Positions 17,278 through 24,299 of a stretch of DNA of 62,662 nt are shown one piece after another. A program made the translations under genes and the position numbers. A model generated the notes under the pieces. It saw only the letters and a program-made list of their open reading frames with translations, had not been told where the DNA came from and ran no database searches. The stretch is from Lachnospira sp. (GTDB lineage: Bacteria > Bacillota > Clostridia > Lachnospirales > Lachnospiraceae). The stretch's first letter is position 1. Each line of letters opens with the position of its first letter. The stretch spans positions 1 through 62,662 of the forward strand of contig SVDX01000013.1 in NCBI GenBank assembly GCA_015057605.1, in the 5' to 3' direction.

Positions 17278-18246
17278 ATGCTAAATAAGATACTTAACAA
17301 TATTAAATCAGATTTTGTTTATATTCAAACGCATAACTTTCCGGATCCGGATGCTATTTCAAGTGCGTTTGGAATGCAACAGCTATTGAAGAATTATGGA
17401 ATAACATCAAAAATATGTTATAAAGGTCAGATTGACAGTAATAGTACAAGCGAGATGATTAAAAGATTAGAGATAGAGTTATTTTCAATTGATGAAATTT
17501 TGGAAATGACCTCTGATAATGAAATAATACTTGTAGATGCTCAAAAGGGTAATTCCAATATGGTTGATATGATTGGAGATGAGGTTATATGTATAGATCA
17601 TCATCCGATATTTGAAGAGGTTGATTATAGAGTGTCTGATATAAGGCCACAGGTTGGTGCGTGTGCATCAATAATAGCCTCATACTACTTCGATAACAAT
17701 ATAGATATGCCACGAAATGTGGCAACTGCATTAAGCTATGGAATTAAGGTTGATACGGCTAATCTTACCCGTTCGGTTAGTGACTTTGATATGGAAATTT
17801 TTTGTGCGTTGCGAAAACATTCGGATAACGATTTGTTAGCATCTCTTGATAGAAATACCTTGAAATTTGCTGATTTATATGCGTATGCAACAGCAATTTC
17901 AAATATTGAAGTGTTTGATTTTGTGAGTTTTGCAAATCCAGGAGAGGATTGCCCAGAATCATTGATTGCTTCAATTTCAGATTTTATGCTTGCTTTAGCA
18001 GAGGTGAAATTTTCTGTTGTATATTCAAAGAGAGAAAAAGGAATAAAAGTTTCTGTAAGAAGTGAATTAGCAGAGTACAACGCAGGTGTAATAGCTAATA
18101 AAGCGTTAAAAGGTATCGGTGGTGGCGGTGGTCATGCTCAGATGGCAGGTGGTTTTGTGCCATTTGTAGGAAGTGTTGATGAAGCAGAAGATTTAATGGA
18201 CAAAATAAAAGAATGCTTTATTGAAGTAATTAACAATATGTGCTAA
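17278..18246 (+). CDS. DHH-family phosphoesterase, NrnA-like
   Basis: The 322-residue protein has a DHH domain with THNFPDPDA (18-26, metal Asp residues), the DHH triad in CIDHHP, and a C-terminal DHHA1 domain ending with GGGGGHAQMAGG. Family members degrade nanoRNA, pAp or cyclic dinucleotide breakdown products such as pGpG and pApA in the cytosol. Its place beside a PilZ c-di-GMP receptor makes a role in clearing linear dinucleotides attractive but unproven. An AGGAG ribosome binding site precedes ATG 17278. Confidence 0.87.
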   Translation: MLNKILNNIKSDFVYIQTHNFPDPDAISSAFGMQQLLKNYGITSKICYKGQIDSNSTSEMIKRLEIELFSIDEILEMTSDNEIILVDAQKGNSNMVDMIGDEVICIDHHPIFEEVDYRVSDIRPQVGACASIIASYYFDNNIDMPRNVATALSYGIKVDTANLTRSVSDFDMEIFCALRKHSDNDLLASLDRNTLKFADLYAYATAISNIEVFDFVSFANPGEDCPESLIASISDFMLALAEVKFSVVYSKREKGIKVSVRSELAEYNAGVIANKALKGIGGGGGHAQMAGGFVPFVGSVDEAEDLMDKIKECFIEVINNMC

Positions 18247-18285
18247 AATAAAAGATAGAAGAATACATAAGAAAGAGGAATGCTT

Positions 18286-18945
18286 ATGCATATTACAGAA
18301 TTACCAGTAGAAGCTGAATTAAAAGTACAGGTATATGCTCTTAATTCAGATGTAATTGCAATTGAATTTAAAACTGTAGTAAAAGAAATTCAAGATGCTA
18401 CAATTTTAGTTGAAGCTATTACTAATGATAATCAACAGCCAATTAGTTTTAGCAGTAATAAGGTTGCACTAAAAATTGAATATATTGATAATTCTAACAA
18501 TGCTAATGTTCCTATCTTGTGGGAAGACGTATTTATCAAATATGTTAAAAAGGGTAAGAATGGCTTTCACCAGATAATACAGACGAAGGATGGTCGAACT
18601 GTTAACAGAAGACAGGCATTTAGATTATATATTGGCGAAGATGCGACGCTTCATATAACTACAACTACTGAGGCTATGCAAGTAATCTTAAAAGATATAA
18701 GTAGTACAGGTTTTGGATTTGTTACAGAAAAGGATATCGACATTAATAAGACACGTATGTGTGTACTGCAAAGTAATATCGATGGTAAAAGAATTAAGCT
18801 TAACGGAACTATTGTGCGTAAGCAAGAAATCGAAGGAACAGAAAAGTTTGTATATGGTTGTCAGTTACCTAAGTTTAGCCCTGAACTTGATAAGATTATA
18901 TCAGCTAAACAAAGAGAAAAATTACAACAAAAGAGATCACGATAA
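18286..18945 (+). CDS. PilZ-domain protein, YcgR-like c-di-GMP receptor
   Basis: The 219-residue protein has an N-terminal YcgR-like beta domain (about 1-100) and a C-terminal PilZ domain with the two c-di-GMP contact motifs: NRRQAFR at 107-113 and DISSTGFG at 137-144. Such proteins act as flagellar brakes or control exopolysaccharide on binding c-di-GMP. ATG 18286 is preferred over ATG 18280 because GAGG lies 7 nt before it. It follows the DHH gene by 39 bp and ends 15 bp before tRNA-Thr. Confidence 0.87.
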   Translation: MHITELPVEAELKVQVYALNSDVIAIEFKTVVKEIQDATILVEAITNDNQQPISFSSNKVALKIEYIDNSNNANVPILWEDVFIKYVKKGKNGFHQIIQTKDGRTVNRRQAFRLYIGEDATLHITTTTEAMQVILKDISSTGFGFVTEKDIDINKTRMCVLQSNIDGKRIKLNGTIVRKQEIEGTEKFVYGCQLPKFSPELDKIISAKQREKLQQKRSR

Positions 18946-18960
18946 TTTAATATAGTATAT

Positions 18961-19033
18961 GCTGGTGTAGCTCAGTTGGCAGAGCAGCTCATTCGTAATG
19001 AGCAGGTCGCGCGTTCGAGCCGCGTCACCAGCT
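18961..19033 (+). tRNA. tRNA-Thr (anticodon CGU)
   Basis: The cloverleaf is complete: acceptor GCTGGTG pairs with CACCAGC (19026-19032), the D arm is TAGCTCAGTTGGCAGAGCA, the anticodon stem GCTCA/TGAGC encloses loop TTCGTAA, and the T arm is GCGCG-TTCGAGC-CGCGT. The anticodon CGT reads ACG (Thr). The discriminator is T and CCA is not encoded. It lies 15 bp after the PilZ gene and may be processed from that transcript. Confidence 0.95.
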
Positions 19034-19046
19034 GCCAAAGAGTGTT

Positions 19047-19078
19047 AAACGATTCTTTTTTAGAATCGTTTTTTTTAT
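19047..19078 (+). terminator. Terminator after tRNA-Thr
   Basis: aaacgattct (19047-19056) pairs with agaatcgttt (19062-19071), followed by a run of T. Confidence 0.9.
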
Positions 19079-19182
19079 TGAATAAGAAATACTTTGTTAC
19101 TATGTGAAACTCTCTTTTTTAGAGCTATTTTCTATGAAAAAATGAAATTTAATATATTTTTTGAAAAAAATGAAAAAAATGC

Positions 19183-19211
19183 TTGCATTTATTTGGGGTA
19201 TGTGATAGTAT
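19183..19211 (+). promoter_or_regulatory. Predicted promoter for asd
   Basis: TTGCAT (19183-19188), 17-bp spacer, TAGTAT (19206-19211), 81 bp before the asd start. Confidence 0.6.
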
Positions 19212-19226
19212 CTTTAACAGAAAGAC

Positions 19227-19265
19227 AGATGTTCGTCCACGAAAGACATAAACGGATGGGCATTT
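19227..19265 (+). promoter_or_regulatory. Stem-loop in the asd leader
   Basis: agatgttcgtcc (19227-19238) can pair over 12 bp with ggatgggcattt (19254-19265), four of the pairs being G-U, around a 15-nt loop. The ribosome binding site AAGGAG follows 14 nt later. There is no T tract. It does not match the lysine riboswitch or a T-box that I can recognise. Confidence 0.45.
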
Positions 19266-19291
19266 GCGATTAAAATTTAAGGAGAATTATC

Positions 19292-20377
19292 ATGGAAAAG
19301 AAATTAAAAGTTGGTATTTTAGGTGGAACAGGTATGGTAGGACAAAGATTTATTGCTTTGTTAGAAAATCATCCTTGGTTTGAAGTAGTGTTGGTTGCAG
19401 CAAGTGCAAGATCAGCAGGAAAGACATATGAAGAGGCAGTAGAAGGTCGTTGGAAAATGTCTACACCAATGCCAGATGCAGTTAAGAAATTAGTTGTATA
19501 TGATATTAATGAAGTTGAAACAGTTGCAAGTCAGGTTGACTTTGTATTCTGTGCAGTTGATATGAAGAAGGATGAGATTAAGGCAATTGAAGAAGCATAT
19601 GCTAAGGCAGAGGTTCCAGTTGTATCTAACAACAGTGCTAACCGTTGGACTAAGGATATTCCAATGGTAGTACCAGAAATCAATCCAGAACACTTAGAAG
19701 TAATTGAAGCTCAAAAGAAGAGATTAGGAACAAAGAGAGGCTTTATCTGTGTTAAGCCTAACTGTTCAATCCAAAGCTACACACCAGCATTACATGCATT
19801 AAAGGAATATGGTCCAAAGCTTGTTGTAGCTACTACATATCAAGCAATTTCAGGTGCAGGTAAGACATTTAAGGAATGGCCAGAAATGGTAGAAAACATC
19901 ATTCCATATATCGGTGGTGAAGAAGAAAAGAGTGAACAAGAACCATTAAGATTATGGGGCAAGGTTGTTGATGGTGAAATCGTTAAGGCAGAAGGTCCTG
20001 TTATTACAACACAATGTATCAGAGTTCCTGTATTAAATGGTCATACAGCAGCAGTATTTGTTAACTTTGAAAAGAAACCAAGTAAAGAAGAAATCATTAA
20101 GGCTTGGAGAGAGTTTAAGGGTGTTCCACAAGAACTTAACTTACCAAGTGCTCCAAAGCAATTTATTCAATATCTTGAAGAGGACAACAGACCACAGGTT
20201 AAGCTTGATGTAGATTACGAAAATGGTATGGGCGTATCGTTTGGCCGTTTAAGAGAAGATAGCGTATTTGATTACAAGTTTGTTGGTTTATCACACAATA
20301 CAGTAAGAGGTGCAGCAGGTGGTGCCGTACTTATAGCTGAATTGTTAGTTGCTAAGGAATATATTACAGCTAAATAA
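19292..20377 (+). CDS. asd: Aspartate-semialdehyde dehydrogenase
   Basis: The enzyme reduces aspartyl phosphate to aspartate semialdehyde with NADPH, the branch point to lysine/diaminopimelate, threonine and methionine. The 361-residue protein has the nucleotide motif GGTGMVGQRF near the N-terminus and the nucleophile Cys158 in KPNCSIQ. The sequence looks like the archaeal/fungal-type branch rather than the Escherichia coli type. It stands alone between its own promoter and terminator; thrC, which uses the same pathway, lies at 49883. Confidence 0.95.
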   Translation: MEKKLKVGILGGTGMVGQRFIALLENHPWFEVVLVAASARSAGKTYEEAVEGRWKMSTPMPDAVKKLVVYDINEVETVASQVDFVFCAVDMKKDEIKAIEEAYAKAEVPVVSNNSANRWTKDIPMVVPEINPEHLEVIEAQKKRLGTKRGFICVKPNCSIQSYTPALHALKEYGPKLVVATTYQAISGAGKTFKEWPEMVENIIPYIGGEEEKSEQEPLRLWGKVVDGEIVKAEGPVITTQCIRVPVLNGHTAAVFVNFEKKPSKEEIIKAWREFKGVPQELNLPSAPKQFIQYLEEDNRPQVKLDVDYENGMGVSFGRLREDSVFDYKFVGLSHNTVRGAAGGAVLIAELLVAKEYITAK

Positions 20378-20387
20378 TATAATACGT

Positions 20388-20419
20388 GAGAGTTCTGCTT
20401 TTGCAGAACTCTCCTTTTT
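20388..20419 (+). terminator. Terminator after asd
   Basis: gagagttctgc (20388-20398) pairs with gcagaactctc (20403-20413), followed by CTTTTTT. Confidence 0.92.
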
Positions 20420-20497
20420 TGTACAATAATAATGACATAATTTGATATAAGTGGTAAAATAGAGTGCAAGAAGTCAAAAAAGGTGGGATTTAATACA

Positions 20498-21865
20498 ATG
20501 ATTAAAGAAAAAATATATGAGCTTAAAAAGTGGAAAAGAGTAGTACATACGACATGGAATCCAAATGGACCAGGAGTAATTAGAATACATATGGTTCCAC
20601 CAAAGTTTAGTTGGTTTAAAAATAATCCTGCAATAGCATTGTTAAACGGACAGGATATAGTACCGTTAAATACATCATGGGCAGTGCTTTTGACAGAGTT
20701 TATAGATGCAGTTAATGAATTTGGCCCTAATGAAATGTCGGATGAAGAGCTAAAGAATATTATTGATAAAGCATTTCAAGGAGTTAAAGCTGTATATCCA
20801 TCAGTATCTGAAGAGGTATTAGAAGAAGATTTAAATATAATTGTAGACACTTTTGAAGATATCGCAAGAGGAAGAACACCAAAGCAGGAGATTGGTATTC
20901 TTAGTATAGGAGAATATGCGCCTAATATGACAGCGCCTCATAGAATGGATTTGATGATTTCTGCTATGACTAAAGAAGATAAGTGGAATTGTAATCAAAA
21001 ATGTGTTCATTGCTATGCAGCAGGACAAAAACATTCGCAGGTAAATGAGCTTTCGACTGATGAGTGGAAAAAGATAATAGCTGCTTGTGAAAAAGCCAAA
21101 ATACCACAGCTTACATTTACAGGTGGAGAACCTACTATGCGTAAGGATTTAGTAGAGCTTGTAAAAGAAGCAAGATGGTTTGTTACAAGACTTAATACAA
21201 ATGGAGTATTACTTACAAAACAATTGTGTAAGGAGCTTAAGGAAGCGGAGCTTGATAGTATTCAAGTAACTTTTTACTCAAAGGACGCGAATATACACAA
21301 TACACTTGTTGGTGCAACCAATTATGAAAAGACTCTTTCGGGCATAAAAAATGCTTTGGAAGAAGGAATTAATTTAAGTACTAATACTCCTTTGTGTAGC
21401 TTGAATAAGGATTATGTGGAAACGTTAAAGTTTCTACATAATTTAGGAGTAAGATACGTTACATGCTCTGGGCTTATTATAACAGGAAATGCAACTAAAG
21501 AAGCTTCTGTAGGTACACAATTATCATCAGATGAAATTTATGAGATTGTAAAAGAAGCTACTCAATTTTGTTATGAAAATGGTATGGAGATAAGCTTTAC
21601 ATCTCCAGGATGGATAGAGGCAAATAAGCTTAGTGAGCTTAATCTTACAATACCTTCGTGTGGGGCATGCCTAAGTAATATGGCAATAACTCCTGATGGA
21701 AAGGTTATACCTTGCCAAAGTTGGCTTTCATGGGAAACTTTAGGGGATATGAGAACAGATTCCTTTAAGAAAATATGGAATAGTAAGCGATGTAAGAAGA
21801 ATAGAGAATTTTCGGCTAAGATGGAGCAGGTGTGTCCACTTAGAGGAAAGGCAGGTAATGAATAA
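20498..21865 (+). CDS. Radical SAM/SPASM-type enzyme with PqqD-like N-terminal region
   Basis: The 455-residue protein has the radical SAM cluster CNQKCVHC (Cys165, 169, 172), TGGEP, and a C-terminal SPASM/twitch-like region with Cys388, 391, 406, 432 and 446 (CGAC, PDGKVIPC, VCP). Residues about 46-125 read like a PqqD/RiPP-recognition element: VPLNTSWAVLLTEFIDA followed by YPSVSEEVLEEDLNIIVDTF. This combination is typical of enzymes that modify ribosomal peptides or proteins. ATG 20498 lies after AGGTGGG; an in-frame GTG at 20483 is within that site. Its stop overlaps the next gene by 1 bp, pointing to the Cys-Ala tail protein as likely substrate (inference). Confidence 0.85.
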   Translation: MIKEKIYELKKWKRVVHTTWNPNGPGVIRIHMVPPKFSWFKNNPAIALLNGQDIVPLNTSWAVLLTEFIDAVNEFGPNEMSDEELKNIIDKAFQGVKAVYPSVSEEVLEEDLNIIVDTFEDIARGRTPKQEIGILSIGEYAPNMTAPHRMDLMISAMTKEDKWNCNQKCVHCYAAGQKHSQVNELSTDEWKKIIAACEKAKIPQLTFTGGEPTMRKDLVELVKEARWFVTRLNTNGVLLTKQLCKELKEAELDSIQVTFYSKDANIHNTLVGATNYEKTLSGIKNALEEGINLSTNTPLCSLNKDYVETLKFLHNLGVRYVTCSGLIITGNATKEASVGTQLSSDEIYEIVKEATQFCYENGMEISFTSPGWIEANKLSELNLTIPSCGACLSNMAITPDGKVIPCQSWLSWETLGDMRTDSFKKIWNSKRCKKNREFSAKMEQVCPLRGKAGNE

Positions 21866-22797
21866 TGAAAAAATATTTATTGCTATTTATTTTTACTGTA
21901 TGTGTGGCGTTTGGTTTTACAACAGCCACCGTGCAGGCTGAAAATCTTGATGAAATTTTGGAATATAATATTACAATAACTCCTACTGAAACGGGTTCTT
22001 TGTATATGGAGTATCTGATTGAATGGAAGGTGCTTGACAGTACTTCACAAGGACCGCTTGAATGGGTAAAAATTGGTATAGCTAACGAACATGTTAATGA
22101 CATAATTGCCTTAAGCGATAATATTTCTAAGATATCATATTATAGCGATTATGGTGACTTTATAAGGCTTGATTTGGATAGGAAATATTATGCAGGTGAA
22201 ATTGTAACAATGAAATTTGCAATTCACCAACATCAAATGTATGAAGTTGATGGAGAAAAAAGAGTGTATGAATTTACTCCAGGTTGGTTTGATGATATCG
22301 ATGTAAGAATGCTTAATATACAATGGGCAAAAGACAATGTAAAAGAGGTATATGGAGAAACATATTACGAAGATTTAATGTATTATTGCTGGAGTGCGAG
22401 TATGATTGAAGGCGATAAGTACACAATAAAGCTTGTGTATGATGAATCTTCATTTACAGGACCAGATGATGTAAAGATTAATCATAGCGAAGGTGGATTG
22501 GCATTTATCGCAGTGCTTTGTATATTAGCTCCGATAATTTTTATAATATATCTTATTAAAAAAGCTAAAAAGTCTGAGTTTAAAGATGAATATGAAAAAA
22601 ATCGTGGAATGGGTAGAGCGTATATACATCACCATACCTATCGAGGTGGTGGCGGTGGCTGTGCCTGTGCGTGTGCCTGCGCCTGCGCGTGTGCCGGTGG
22701 TGGAAGAGCCGGTTGCTCAACAAAGGATTTTTACGGAACTAATATAAAGACAAATAAAGTACGAGAGATGATAAAGAATGGAAAAAATACGAAATAG
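21865..22797 (+). CDS. Membrane protein with cytosolic (Cys-Ala)x6 tail, likely radical SAM substrate
   Basis: The 310-residue protein has a signal peptide (about 1-25, VQA then E), an extracytoplasmic beta-rich domain (about 26-208), one membrane helix (about 211-231), then KKAKKS, which by the positive-inside rule puts the tail in the cytosol. The tail has HHH (255-257), five Gly (261-265), six Cys-Ala pairs (266-277), then GGGRAGCS (278-285) with a seventh Cys284. This places the repeats where the cytosolic radical SAM enzyme upstream could reach them. The extracytoplasmic domain faintly recalls DUF2207-type proteins. I recall similar CACACA/GGRAGC tails in other Clostridia, but know no function. 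Metal binding without modification is the alternative. Confidence 0.8.
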   Translation: MKKYLLLFIFTVCVAFGFTTATVQAENLDEILEYNITITPTETGSLYMEYLIEWKVLDSTSQGPLEWVKIGIANEHVNDIIALSDNISKISYYSDYGDFIRLDLDRKYYAGEIVTMKFAIHQHQMYEVDGEKRVYEFTPGWFDDIDVRMLNIQWAKDNVKEVYGETYYEDLMYYCWSASMIEGDKYTIKLVYDESSFTGPDDVKINHSEGGLAFIAVLCILAPIIFIIYLIKKAKKSEFKDEYEKNRGMGRAYIHHHTYRGGGGGCACACACACACAGGGRAGCSTKDFYGTNIKTNKVREMIKNGKNTK

Positions 22798-23635
22798 AAG
22801 ACATTTTTTGCCTAAGTATTCGGAATATTATTTTAAGCGAAAGGAAAAGGTAAAGAATGATTTAATAGCTGTTTTTATATACGTATATTTATTCGCATTT
22901 ATGATATGTATAACTATAGAGTGTAATCTTAAAACATTAATTGTGATTGCACTTTGTCATGTAATGTATCTTTTCTTTCTTAGAAAGCTCATTCTTTCTA
23001 AGAAAAAGAATATAGGGTATTTGCTGACTAAAACGGATATTGTTAGATATGGCTGGTTCATGGAAAGAAGAATATCCTATGAAACTATTGCAGATGATGT
23101 TAAAGCAGGATATATGCATTATGATAAATATGCTCTTGTAGTAGGAAGAAATAGCAGACGCTTAGAATTTCATTACGAAATAGGTGCATCAGCGGCGCAA
23201 GAGCATATAAAGGAGTGCTATGAGGAATTGAAGAAAATACTTCAAATAGAATTGCTACCATATCACGCTGGAGCATTTCGCACAATGGATGCTTTGTATT
23301 ATTATGGTACAAGCAGAAGAAATCAGATTATATCACTTATACTATCTGTACTTACATTCGCGGTTGCGATGTATGCTAATTATGATGCCACAGCCTTAGT
23401 TAGGGTTGTGTGGGCATTGATTGTAGCGTTATGGCAGTGCATAACCCTGTATATACTTATAAAAAATGTGACTCTTACAACAAAGTATATTCAAAACTAC
23501 GATGCTAAGCTTGAAGATGAAAAAATGGATTTTGTTTATAAAGCTAAAAATAAGCATTATGTACAGGCAATAATATCGATTTTGTTTATGTTTATATGTA
23601 ATTTATTAATTATTATGAACCTATATGCTTGTTGA
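22778..23635 (+). CDS. Polytopic membrane protein of unknown function
   Basis: The 285-residue protein overlaps the Cys-Ala protein gene by 20 bp, so it is tightly coupled to the unit. It has two membrane helices near the N-terminus (about 27-50 and 52-70), a cytosolic middle part (about 75-170) with a beta pattern compatible with a small PH-like domain, two more helices (about 185-230) and a last one near the C-terminus (about 260-280). No transporter or protease motif is visible. It could be a partner or transporter in the radical SAM system; this is contextual inference only. Confidence 0.72.
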   Translation: MEKIRNRRHFLPKYSEYYFKRKEKVKNDLIAVFIYVYLFAFMICITIECNLKTLIVIALCHVMYLFFLRKLILSKKKNIGYLLTKTDIVRYGWFMERRISYETIADDVKAGYMHYDKYALVVGRNSRRLEFHYEIGASAAQEHIKECYEELKKILQIELLPYHAGAFRTMDALYYYGTSRRNQIISLILSVLTFAVAMYANYDATALVRVVWALIVALWQCITLYILIKNVTLTTKYIQNYDAKLEDEKMDFVYKAKNKHYVQAIISILFMFICNLLIIMNLYAC

Positions 23636-23660
23636 ATTTATTGAGTTAATGTGCTATAAT
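23632..23660 (+). promoter_or_regulatory. Predicted promoter for the HD nucleotidase gene
   Basis: TTGAAT (23632-23637), 17-bp spacer, TATAAT (23655-23660). It starts at the stop codon of the upstream membrane protein gene and marks the end of the radical SAM unit. Confidence 0.7.
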
Positions 23661-23690
23661 TCTGTGTGATATAACTTTTAAGAGGTGACT

Positions 23691-24275
23691 ATGAAAGATC
23701 AACATTTTTTTGCGATGCTGTCCCGTATGAAGTATATTAACCGATGGGGACTTATGCGCAATACTATTACTGAGAATATTAGTGAACACAGTCTTGATGT
23801 GGCATTTATTGCACATGCACTGGGTGTTATTAATAATACATATTTTGATAAGAGCCTTAATCCTGAACGTTTGGCGGTATTGGGAATGTTTCATGACGTT
23901 ACAGAGATTATCACTGGCGATATGCCTACTCCTGTCAAATATTATAATCCATTTATAAGAAATGCTTATAAAGAGGTTGAAAGAGTTGCCAGAGATGAGA
24001 TGCTTTCAGGTCTTTTAGAAGATATGCAAGAGCAGTACAAACCACTTTTGCTTGAGACCAAGGAAGAAGAGCATTTATGGCAATATGTAAAGGCAGCAGA
24101 TAAGATATCTGCACTTATAAAGTGTATTGAAGAGAAGCGTATGGGTAATATGGACTTTAACGAAGCTGAAAAGTCTATTAAGCAGATTATTGATGAGATG
24201 GAATTACCAGAGGTAAAATATTTTGTAGATAATTATTTGGAGGCTTACTATAAGACCATAGATGAATCAAAATAA
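23691..24275 (+). CDS. HD-domain 5'-deoxynucleotidase, YfbR-like
   Basis: The 194-residue protein has an HD phosphohydrolase fold with SEHSLDVAF and the HD pair in GMFHDVTEIITGDMPTPVKY, the latter being typical of YfbR. YfbR hydrolyses deoxyribonucleoside 5'-monophosphates and so trims dNTP pools in the cytosol. ATG 23691 follows AGAGG by 5 nt; an in-frame GTG at 23685 is less likely. It has its own promoter and is followed closely by the GGDEF/EAL gene. Confidence 0.87.
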   Translation: MKDQHFFAMLSRMKYINRWGLMRNTITENISEHSLDVAFIAHALGVINNTYFDKSLNPERLAVLGMFHDVTEIITGDMPTPVKYYNPFIRNAYKEVERVARDEMLSGLLEDMQEQYKPLLLETKEEEHLWQYVKAADKISALIKCIEEKRMGNMDFNEAEKSIKQIIDEMELPEVKYFVDNYLEAYYKTIDESK

Positions 24276-24299
24276 GCTACTTCAAGGAGGATTTTGTGG

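Noticed and set aside
22660-22695. Cys-Ala tract as a sequencing or slippage artefact
   Set aside because: Synonymous codons differ between the repeats and the frame stays open through the tail, whose GGRAGCS end is non-repetitive.
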